Below are positions 16,301-22,774 of a stretch of DNA of 28,217 nucleotides, piece by piece. Position 1 is the stretch's first letter; every line of letters starts with the position of its first letter. This DNA is from an uncultured Christensenellaceae bacterium. Lineage in GTDB: Bacteria; Bacillota; Clostridia; Christensenellales; Borkfalkiaceae. The stretch spans positions 1 to 28,217 of the forward strand of contig CAJUOI010000001.1 of NCBI GenBank assembly GCA_910588615.1. Reading direction: 5' to 3'. A program made the position numbers and the translations under genes. The notes under the pieces are model-generated. The model saw only the letters and a program-made list of their open reading frames with translations, did not search any database and was not told where the DNA came from.

Positions 16301-18446
16301 TCCGCTGTATACTTCCGCCGCGTCCAACTACAATACGCAGACGGCGGCGCGTGCGGGCGAAATATACGTCGGCGCCGACTTGATGAACGAAGTGAAAAAG
16401 GCAAGCTTCACGGCTTATTTCAGCGACGGCACGCAGAAGGAATACGGCGCGACCGATACGGGCGTTTCTTATACCGTGCAAACGGGCAAAATCGTGGCGG
16501 GCGGCGAAATTGCGGCGACTTTGACCGCGCAAGAAATTCCCGATGTTGCGGCGCAGGTGAAATTTACCTGGATGCAGGAGGGCGCGGAACAGCTCTATTA
16601 TAATATCGACATCGGTTTCACGGGTACGGGCACGCCTCCCGACGATACCGCGGGACTAATCGGCAGCAAACAGTCTACCACGCATGACAGAACGTACGGC
16701 GCGGACACCTCCAAGGGGACGAGTTGGGGTTATGTCGGCGACAGAGACGACGTGAACTGGCGCGACAACGGATCGAACGAATGGTCGATCCGCGAGGAAA
16801 AAGGTGCGGGAAAGAACGGAACGCTCACCTATAAGATGACGGGCTTCCAGCCGCACGAATCGTTGAAAATGATGACGGGCGGCCATTGCGGCGATAACTG
16901 GGGCGGACGCGTTTACACGGTAAACTGCAACGGTACGGCAGTCGGCGAAATCGAACTCAAAAACGGTCAGCGCACGTATGAAACCTTTACCGAAGGCGTA
17001 GCGGCCGACGAAAACGGCGAGCTTACGGTAACGTTCGTGAAAAAATCGGGCGACAATCCGCAGGTAGGCTATATCAAAGTATGGTCGACGGGCGCGAATC
17101 TGCCCAAGGATGCGGCGATCGCTTCGGATAAGACGACCGTCTCGCGCGAGGATACGATTACGCTGCGCAATCTGAACACGGCGGCTACCGTTTACGTGCT
17201 CGACGAAAACGACGCCGTTCTGGGCAGCTTCAAGCCGACGGGCGCAACCGCTTCCGTTCGGGTGAGCGATTATCTGCCCGCAAACTCTTATGAATTGCAC
17301 TTCGTGCAGGCAACGGCGAACGTAACCAACGTTTCGAACGAATTGGTGGTGGACGTTCCCGATGTCGACTTTACGATGGATACGGAATGGATCGAGGGCG
17401 GCAGAGCCATGGCGATTCTGTTTAAACCGCACGCGGCGCACGGCGTTACATCGCTTACGATTACCGCGCCCGACGGCGCAACGTCGCCGCTCACCGAAGG
17501 ATTCTTCTACCGTGCAAAGCTGAACGGCGAATATACGGTAAAGCTCGTTTCGAACGGCGCGACCGTTGTAAAAACGATCACGGTCGAAAACATCGATTTA
17601 GTCAATCTCGAAAAAACGTATTCCACGCAGACATGGACGAGCGAAAACGTAACGCTTACGCTTACGCCGCATGCCACGAGCGGAATCGCCGCGGTTGAGG
17701 TGAACGGCGCGCCCGTTACGCTCAATCAGGGCACGTATGTGATCGAGGCAACCGAGAACGGACAGTACGAGGTGGTAATCGAAACGCTTGCGGGATTCCG
17801 CTACGAAGAAACGGTTTCCGTTACGAATATCGATAAATCCCAGCCCGCTGTAACGCTGGGCATCGACTTCGCCGCGGCGGGCGGACTTACGCTCGATTAC
17901 GAGGCGGTATCCGCTTCGGGTGGTAAGCTGTATATCTCCGTCGACGGCGGCGCAAAACAGGAGGTTACGGAAAGCGAGGCAATCTCGCTCGACCGCGAGG
18001 GTAAATACGAAATTTCTTTTACGAGCGGCACGGGCGTTCAAACGGCTACGCAGACCTACTACGTAACGTACGGCGCGGAAAAATCGCAGCTTGCTTCGGT
18101 TACGATCGGCGCGGACGGCACGGTTACCGTTACGGAAAAAGCGCGCGCGGTTCCCCAAGCCAAACTTTACAGAGCGGGCGAGAGCACGGCGATCGCTTCG
18201 ATGAAAACCGAAAAGGCGGGCAAGTACTATCTTGAAATCGAGAGCGGGAACGAGAAAGAAATTATCGTATTCAGCATAGCTGCGCCGAGTGCGGACATTA
18301 TCGATAACACGAAGCCCGCGCCTTCGGGCAACGGCGGCTCGAACAGCGGCGTTATGATCGCGGGTATCGTGATCGGTTGCGCGGCGCTTGTTGCGGCGGG
18401 CGTCGTATGCACCCTGCTCGTTTTGAAGGGGAGGAAAAAACAATGA
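13350..18446 (+). CDS. Giant membrane-anchored GH30 glycosidase, probable endo-beta-1,6-galactanase
   Basis: 1698 residues; ATG 13350 follows AGAGGAG. A signal peptide (1 to about 36, 'SWA-A') leads into a GH30 domain: 'FDGWGLSLSWWATEIGDW' (54-71), 'ARYNVGGGD' (100-108), 'NSPPYWMT' (190-197). 'IQPFNE' gives acid/base E268 and 'YMSEICF' gives nucleophile E381. The 'GWG.SL.WWA' motif is closest to what I know of subfamily-5-like endo-beta-1,6-galactanases; other GH30 activities remain possible. Then come a jelly-roll module (about 578-722), a fibronectin-like region (730-812), a module present twice (about 817-981 and 1080-1247), and Ig-like segments ending in 'VENID' and 'VTNID' (about 1340-1575). 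A C-terminal membrane helix (1667-1691) with tail 'KGRKKQ' anchors it; there is no LPXTG. The last bases overlap the next gene's start (ATGA). Confidence 0.85.
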   Translation: MRKKFMKWKRATAIATGVMLVAASTAGGIASLPSWAASYGNEYNLDVANAFQEFDGWGLSLSWWATEIGDWTRQGSSGMQKREEVMEAIYGNSGLNLNIARYNVGGGDDPSHTHMTDDRNTPGWRGATKSTATDPSGNEYTTYTANENYYFTESDGSTIDWQNTPDWRQLWVLDWIQSNRDDVLTEYYSNSPPYWMTNSGCTSGGVKTDSDLKDNLYGSDKYGNTDRGLPNENLPEGNNQLFVEYLLDVYEYLTSQGFTFENIQPFNESSSNYWYWGANGDQEGCHFSAQQQIEILHLLDLEMQKRGIDAAYNFGDETNTGYATDQYKRARRETTSDGTSGIDVVNGASRLTYHIYSYDINGAQQMYRNAHQNGQEIYMSEICFTEGSEYNPDAMDTGFKYTQSILDTVKYGGVDAYVFWQGVEDMVGQIKSGTNYGLIQGVYYTQAEAEAQGTDLAAMGLNYQDFVLSKAYYMSGQYTKYINQGYTIVDIDDDGSMAAISPDGNTLVVIKQNKNSDADSFKLNLGGFKASSVEKIYTDKTHNWAKEAVSTDGDSLIDTVGGSSVTTYVIHGSRTGRAGYFIDDSWATEMKTVADIEAKLTELGETEQFYATYSIDAHDCSKNSHFGSSYTNQEKYMAFRFKGTGFALTFPQKSDSGEIAIWIDKPLAEAETASVNLKSDTAVYKGIVYSTEELADGWHTVYVKSIAGKYVNFDGAFIYTAKDAAVSNKALNLLNVAGLDGRVKFDYIAEGYDGYEIFAETRVSGGDWVRGETALTGGNATVSVNGDRAQLRLVAVKDDEAIYSPVQVADILTSTDGVLYFVDSGTSATASLSTGAVLGELQSASDMKFGVDPFSGVSWGYTNTLKSGVTTAGYYGSDEAMTSMMALENVNEKSLEYQFTIPAAGTYKVALGFFGGGSSWGSRAADITVNKQTKSITLNEQTYTAESFTVTTTQANESLTVSVTNNSGNTFLSLIAITEEGVKLPLYTSAASNYNTQTAARAGEIYVGADLMNEVKKASFTAYFSDGTQKEYGATDTGVSYTVQTGKIVAGGEIAATLTAQEIPDVAAQVKFTWMQEGAEQLYYNIDIGFTGTGTPPDDTAGLIGSKQSTTHDRTYGADTSKGTSWGYVGDRDDVNWRDNGSNEWSIREEKGAGKNGTLTYKMTGFQPHESLKMMTGGHCGDNWGGRVYTVNCNGTAVGEIELKNGQRTYETFTEGVAADENGELTVTFVKKSGDNPQVGYIKVWSTGANLPKDAAIASDKTTVSREDTITLRNLNTAATVYVLDENDAVLGSFKPTGATASVRVSDYLPANSYELHFVQATANVTNVSNELVVDVPDVDFTMDTEWIEGGRAMAILFKPHAAHGVTSLTITAPDGATSPLTEGFFYRAKLNGEYTVKLVSNGATVVKTITVENIDLVNLEKTYSTQTWTSENVTLTLTPHATSGIAAVEVNGAPVTLNQGTYVIEATENGQYEVVIETLAGFRYEETVSVTNIDKSQPAVTLGIDFAAAGGLTLDYEAVSASGGKLYISVDGGAKQEVTESEAISLDREGKYEISFTSGTGVQTATQTYYVTYGAEKSQLASVTIGADGTVTVTEKARAVPQAKLYRAGESTAIASMKTEKAGKYYLEIESGNEKEIIVFSIAAPSADIIDNTKPAPSGNGGSNSGVMIAGIVIGCAALVAAGVVCTLLVLKGRKKQ

Positions 18447-20884
18447 GTAGCAAAACGAAAAACAGAGTAATCGCAATGCTTGCGGCGTCGTCCGCACTGT
18501 GCCTTGGCGGCGCGCTCGCGCTTAACTTCAACGCTCGGGGCGTTGCGGCGCGCGCCGACGGGGTTAGCTATCACGCGTTCGTCAACGTGGGCGCGAATGC
18601 CGACGCGGCGCTGATCGACGAAGCTCTCGGTTTGACCGAGAAGGGCGCGCAGGCAACCGTCGGGGGTACGGTTACGTCGGGCGGAACGCTGTTCACGAGC
18701 TATGCGGAAAATGCGACTTATTCGTTCGGCGAGCTGCAAGCCGGCGCCTACCGCGTTGCGGTCGCCGTACTCGCGGAAAGCGGAACGGCGGTCACGATCG
18801 GCGGAACGGCCGTTCAGATCCCTGCGGGAACGACGGGCAAATATGTGGCGTCGCAAACGGTTAACGTGACGGCGGGCACACCGCTTGCGGTGGCGGTTAC
18901 GGGAAAGCTGTGCGGCGTACTCGTTACCGACGAGAACAGCAAAGTCCTCATGACGGCGGACTATTCCGCAGGTCAGGTCATATCTTACGGCGCGCTCCTT
19001 TCCGACGAGTTGGATGGCGCGACGGGGTATTATTCCGACGGCACGACGAGCGAGCTTGCAATCGAATACGAGAATATCACGGCGGGCGGCGGCGTGAACG
19101 TCAATTTCACGACGATCGACGTGAGTGGTACGGTAGAGGGAACCGATTTGAGCGTTACCCGTTACCTGACCACCATGCCCGAGGAGCTCGTATACTTCAT
19201 CAACTGCGGGTCGTTCACGGTCGACGGAAAATACGAGGAAACCGCCGACGGATATTACGGTTACAATCAAACACTGATCGATTACTACGACGGCGCGCTT
19301 TTGAACGATGCGCCCGATAAAGCGGGCGTAAGCAAGGGCGGAAACGATTGGGGCTGCTATACCTCGTCGACCTATACCGCGCCCGGCGACGCGACTTTCC
19401 CCTATAATACGCTCCGTTGGACGGAGGACGCGACCGACATGGGCTACATGCTTACGGGGCTTACCGCCAATGCGAATTACCGCATTTATATCGGCACGCT
19501 TTCGGCTTGGCATGCCCGTACCGTAGAGATCACCTTTAACGGCAACGTGGTGGGCGCGGGCAATCTGCGTATCAATGCGAGCAAGGGCTTTACGGTATAT
19601 GAAAACGTGCCTGCCGACGCGAACGGAAAAATCGATTTGCACATGCAGGGCGCAAGCACCAACGAACCCTGTATCAACTTTATCGCGGTGCAGGCGGCGG
19701 AAACCGAGGTCGATGCGATTCCCTCCGCGCCGCAGGGCTTGCCTACCGTCGGCATGGAAGATTCTTCCATGAAGGTCGCGAATCTGACGGAAGGCGCAAA
19801 GGTGCAGATTTATAACGCGGCAAGACCCAATCAGCTGCTCTACGAAGAGACGGTTGATCCCGAAAAACTTACGGACGACGGATATACGCTCGAATGGGGC
19901 GAACCGTTCTCCGGCGTTTCGCAGTTCAACGTCGTTCAGATCACGAACGGCGGCGTAAGCGACGCGCTTCTCGTTTCGGTTACGGATATCGAGGGCTTCA
20001 AAATAACGAAAACGCCCGAGAATTATACCACCGGATCGGTTACGATCGGCGTTTCGGCGCATGCCGACAGCGGCATCGCGAGCTGGTCGTATCGTTTGGG
20101 CGAATACGGCGCTATGAATTTGTTCGAGCTCGACCGTCCGTTTGCAATCGAAAAGAGCTTTACGGTTACGGAAAACGGCGATTATTACGTTGTGGTAACT
20201 TCCGGTCTGGGCGTTACCTATTCGGAGATCGTCGAAGTCCGCAATATCGATCCCGACCGTCCCGTAATCAACGTTACGCCGTCGGCGCAGGGCTGGCAGG
20301 CGGGGGCGTATCATGTCACGCTCGGCGTGGATGCCGTGTCGCCCGTTACGGAATATACGCTCTACAAAAACGGCGCGCAGGTCGCCACGGCGGAAACCGC
20401 GCCCGACGCGATTTCCTTTACGGAAGAGGGCGAGTACGTTGTGTATATCAAAACGGCGGCGGGTCGTTCGGCAACGGCTACTGTTATGGTGAGCGCATAT
20501 CCCACAACCGCAACGGTTGCGAAAACCTTCCGGAACAGAACGCTTCGTTATTCCTTTACCGATACCGAGCATTACGAGATCGCTTCCGTTTCCGCTTACG
20601 AGCTGAAACCGACGGGCGCGACGCGTATGACGATCGCCTCGGGCAACGTGATGGACGTGTATAACGCAGGAAAGTACGTTATTACCGTTACCACGAAGAA
20701 CGGCACGGTTGAAATGTTCGCCATCGACGTTTCGGCAAGCGATTTAAGAGTTTCGTCTGTGCGTGGCGGTATGGCGGGCGGCACCGCGCTGGGAATCGGT
20801 CTGGGCGTGGGGATCGGTGGCGTCGTCGTTGCGGCGACTGCCGTCGGCGTAACGTTCTTCCTGATGAAGAAGAAAAAGCATTAA
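18443..20884 (+). CDS. Membrane-anchored extracellular partner protein of the GH30 enzyme, probable glycan binder
   Basis: 813 residues from ATG 18443, which overlaps the TGA of the GH30 gene (ATGA, 18443-18446) and is served by AGGGGAGG at 18427-18434. The two proteins are therefore likely translated in a coupled way. A signal peptide ends near 'AARA-DG' (about 38). Two beta-rich regions follow; the second (about 248-418, 'LVYFINCG', 'GGNDWGCYTSS', 'MGYMLTGL') matches the module found twice in the GH30 protein. Ig-like segments come next ('VRNID' at 599-603), then a Gly/Ala/Val membrane helix (about 778-807) with tail 'KKKKKH'. No catalytic motif of a known glycosidase is visible. By architecture it would sit outside the membrane and help bind substrate. 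I do not recognise a named family; binding is an inference. Confidence 0.8.
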   Translation: MSSKTKNRVIAMLAASSALCLGGALALNFNARGVAARADGVSYHAFVNVGANADAALIDEALGLTEKGAQATVGGTVTSGGTLFTSYAENATYSFGELQAGAYRVAVAVLAESGTAVTIGGTAVQIPAGTTGKYVASQTVNVTAGTPLAVAVTGKLCGVLVTDENSKVLMTADYSAGQVISYGALLSDELDGATGYYSDGTTSELAIEYENITAGGGVNVNFTTIDVSGTVEGTDLSVTRYLTTMPEELVYFINCGSFTVDGKYEETADGYYGYNQTLIDYYDGALLNDAPDKAGVSKGGNDWGCYTSSTYTAPGDATFPYNTLRWTEDATDMGYMLTGLTANANYRIYIGTLSAWHARTVEITFNGNVVGAGNLRINASKGFTVYENVPADANGKIDLHMQGASTNEPCINFIAVQAAETEVDAIPSAPQGLPTVGMEDSSMKVANLTEGAKVQIYNAARPNQLLYEETVDPEKLTDDGYTLEWGEPFSGVSQFNVVQITNGGVSDALLVSVTDIEGFKITKTPENYTTGSVTIGVSAHADSGIASWSYRLGEYGAMNLFELDRPFAIEKSFTVTENGDYYVVVTSGLGVTYSEIVEVRNIDPDRPVINVTPSAQGWQAGAYHVTLGVDAVSPVTEYTLYKNGAQVATAETAPDAISFTEEGEYVVYIKTAAGRSATATVMVSAYPTTATVAKTFRNRTLRYSFTDTEHYEIASVSAYELKPTGATRMTIASGNVMDVYNAGKYVITVTTKNGTVEMFAIDVSASDLRVSSVRGGMAGGTALGIGLGVGIGGVVVAATAVGVTFFLMKKKKH

Positions 20885-20890
20885 CGAAAA

Positions 20891-20899
20891 AGGAGGAGG
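20891..20899 (+). promoter_or_regulatory. Very strong Shine-Dalgarno sequence separated from the GH51 gene
   Basis: AGGAGGAGG lies 4 bases before ATG 20904, which opens a frame of only 7 codons ending at TAA 20925-20927. The next real gene begins 300 bases further on and has no ribosome binding site of its own. The site therefore looks like the original GH51 signal, cut off by an insertion. Confidence 0.75.
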
Positions 20900-20903
20900 C
20901 GGT

Positions 20904-20927
20904 ATGGATTTCCGTACCCGTTGCTAA
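20904..20927 (+). other. Seven-codon frame behind the orphan Shine-Dalgarno
   Basis: It reads M-D-F-R-T-R-C-stop. It probably arose because the element at 20907-21206 moved the GH51 coding sequence away from this ATG. A leader-peptide role is possible but unsupported. Confidence 0.4.
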
Positions 20928-20931
20928 CCTC
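20912..20931 (+). repeat. Left imperfect terminal inverted repeat of the element
   Basis: CCGTACCCGTTGCTAACCTC matches the reverse complement of 21171-21192 at most positions, sharing the core GTAC-Y-CGTTGC-Y-AACC. Confidence 0.6.
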
Positions 20932-21170
20932 AATTGAACACATCTGAACGCGTCCTTCGGGAGCCACGCTTCCGTTTTCGCTTGCCGTATGCGAATACGA
21001 CTGTACTCAATCCGTAAGCGTGGCGCGACAAAATCCGTTGTTCAGACGCTTTGCGATTTTACGAGGCAAATTTTGAGATTAGGCAAGGCAAAGACCGCAG
21101 ATAATACCCGAGTATTATCAAGGGCTTTAACGCCGCATAAGCCAAAATTTGCCCGCAAAATTGTGTTCGC

Positions 21171-21192
21171 GTGGGGTTGGCAACGAGTACCG
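21171..21192 (-). repeat. Right imperfect terminal inverted repeat of the element
   Basis: On the minus strand it reads CGGTACTCGTTGCCAACC and onward, pairing with 20912-20931 with a few mismatches. It ends 11 bases before the GH51 ATG. Confidence 0.6.
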
Positions 21193-21203
21193 CCTTTTGT
21201 TCT

Positions 21204-22703
21204 ATGAATAAGATAATTGTCGATAAAGAATATGAAATCGCGCCCGTCGAGCGCGACGTGTGGGGCAGTTTTATCGAGCACATGGGGCGCGCCGTCTACG
21301 GCGGCATTTATGAGCCGACGCACCCGACGGCGGAGAAGGACGGCTTCCGCGGCGACGTAAGAAAGATCGTGAAAGAGCTGGGCGTGCCGATGATCCGTTA
21401 TCCGGGCGGAAACTTTCTTTCGGGTTACGATTGGAAGGACGGGATCGGAACAGACCGTCCGCGCAGGCTCGATTTGGCATGGGGACAGTTGGAGCCGAAC
21501 GAAGTCGGCATTCACGAATTCAACGCATGGGCGCAGAGCGTAGGCTCGCGCGTGATGATGAGTGTGAATCTCGGCACGGGAACGCCGAGGGAAGCCGCAC
21601 AGCTCGTGGAATATTGCAATTTTGAAAAGGGCACGTATTGGTCGGATCTGCGCCGTCGGAACGGGCGGGAAAAACCGTTTGCAATCGATATGTGGTGTCT
21701 CGGCAACGAGATGGACGGAGAATGGCAGATCGGGCACCTCACCGCCGAGGAATACGGCAAAAAAGCGGACGAAGCGGCAAAGCAGATGAAGTGGGTCGAT
21801 AAAGATATCAAGCTCGTCGTGTGCGGTTCGTCCTCTCCCAGTATGAAAACGTATCCCGACTGGGACGCGACCGTTCTGCGCCATACCTACGAAAACGTCG
21901 ATTATATTTCGTTGCACCGTTATTATTCGTATGAAAAGAGCGAGCGCGAGTTCGATTTAATGAGCTCCCATACCGATTTCGAAGCGTTTATTTCCACGGT
22001 GTGCGCCACGGCGGACTACGTGAAGGCAGGGTTGCGCAGTAAAAAGACAATGATGCTTTCGGTCGACGAATGGAACGTATGGCATACCCGTCCCGTGTTT
22101 AACTGCCGCGAGGTGTATTCGGATAACGACGAGGCGCGTTGGACGATCGGCCCGCGCCGTGCCGAAAACGTTTACGATCTGACCGACGCCGTTGCGTTGG
22201 CGGGGCTTGTTTGCACGCTCATCAATCATGCCGACAGGGTAAAGGCGGGCTGTCTTGCGCAGCTTGTAAACGTGATCGCGCCCGTTATGACGGAGAACGG
22301 CGGCAGAGTTTACAAGCAGACGACGTATTATCCGTTTGCCATGGCAATCGCATATGCGAAGGGCACGGCGATCCGTACGGCGATTAATACGCAGAAGCTC
22401 GAATCGGTGTACGGCGATACGGAAAAGATTTACGCCGCCTGCACTTACGATAACGGCGTATTCTCTCTCTTTGTAATCAACAAGAGCGACGAAAACGAAA
22501 CGTGCGCGCTCGACTTCGCTTCCTCCGTCGTTCGCATGACGGAGCGGTTCGAGATGGCGGGTCAGCCGCATGCTTACAACGATTTTGCACACCCCGATAA
22601 CGTTGTTCCCGTTCGTGTGAAAGCGGAAGAATGGTCGTCGCGTAAGTTTGAAATCCGCCTTCCCAAGCACAGCTTCACGCTGATGCGCTTTGTGGAAGAA
22701 TAA
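21204..22703 (+). CDS. GH51 alpha-L-arabinofuranosidase
   Basis: 499 residues from ATG 21204; no signal peptide, so cytoplasmic. The GH51 barrel is plain: 'VWGSFIEHMGRAVYGGIYEP' (19-38), 'IRYPGGNFLSGYDW' (64-77), 'WCLGNEMDG' with acid/base E169, and 'LSVDEWNVW' with nucleophile E289. Length and a C-terminal beta-sandwich are normal for the family, which removes terminal alpha-L-arabinofuranosyl residues from arabinan, arabinoxylan or arabinogalactan oligosaccharides. With GH35 and GH30 it points to arabinogalactan-type substrates. GTG 21171 is also in frame, but the family match begins at 'MNKIIVDKEYEI' and neither start has a ribosome binding site. The native site appears to be 300 bases upstream, separated by the inserted element, so expression may be low or depend on RNA folding. 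Confidence 0.93.
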   Translation: MNKIIVDKEYEIAPVERDVWGSFIEHMGRAVYGGIYEPTHPTAEKDGFRGDVRKIVKELGVPMIRYPGGNFLSGYDWKDGIGTDRPRRLDLAWGQLEPNEVGIHEFNAWAQSVGSRVMMSVNLGTGTPREAAQLVEYCNFEKGTYWSDLRRRNGREKPFAIDMWCLGNEMDGEWQIGHLTAEEYGKKADEAAKQMKWVDKDIKLVVCGSSSPSMKTYPDWDATVLRHTYENVDYISLHRYYSYEKSEREFDLMSSHTDFEAFISTVCATADYVKAGLRSKKTMMLSVDEWNVWHTRPVFNCREVYSDNDEARWTIGPRRAENVYDLTDAVALAGLVCTLINHADRVKAGCLAQLVNVIAPVMTENGGRVYKQTTYYPFAMAIAYAKGTAIRTAINTQKLESVYGDTEKIYAACTYDNGVFSLFVINKSDENETCALDFASSVVRMTERFEMAGQPHAYNDFAHPDNVVPVRVKAEEWSSRKFEIRLPKHSFTLMRFVEE

Positions 22704-22709
22704 AAAAAG

Positions 22710-22738
22710 TTGATAAGTCGGTTTTTTTATGTTATAAT
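22710..22738 (+). promoter_or_regulatory. Strong sigma-A promoter of the AraC-type regulator
   Basis: TTGATA (22710-22715), a 17-base spacer and a perfect TATAAT (22733-22738). It begins 7 bases after the GH51 stop, with no terminator between, so the regulator can be transcribed alone or by readthrough. The near-consensus boxes suggest constitutive expression. Confidence 0.85.
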
Positions 22739-22774
22739 TTAACAAAGAACGGACGGTTTGCGAGCGAGGAATGT

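Larger units (their letters stand above)
20907..21206. mobile_element. 300-bp MITE-like structured element inserted at the GH51 start codon
   Basis: The interval from the stop of the partner gene to the GH51 gene has no convincing coding content. TATG occurs at 20903-20906 and again at 21203-21206, exactly 300 bases apart. Removing one copy plus the intervening bases restores AGGAGGAGG-CGGT-ATG-AATAAG, an ideally spaced start for GH51. Near the ends lie imperfect inverted repeats (listed separately), and inside are several nested perfect stems. A non-autonomous inverted-repeat element with a 4-base target duplication explains this. The 4-base duplication alone could be chance, and the exact boundaries are uncertain. 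A 72-codon frame crossing the element (20989-21207) has no start signal and is not called. Confidence 0.6.

Noticed and set aside
18227..20572. A 781-codon open frame on the minus strand
   Set aside because: It lies opposite the partner gene, whose plus-strand reading has a signal peptide, coupled start, coherent modules and a membrane anchor. The minus product is Arg-rich and without domains, as expected from antisense of GC-rich codons.
20989..21207. A 72-codon frame across the inserted element
   Set aside because: It has no ribosome binding site, crosses the terminal inverted repeat into the GH51 start, and gives a basic peptide with no domain. It could be a conserved passenger of the element, but this cannot be shown here.
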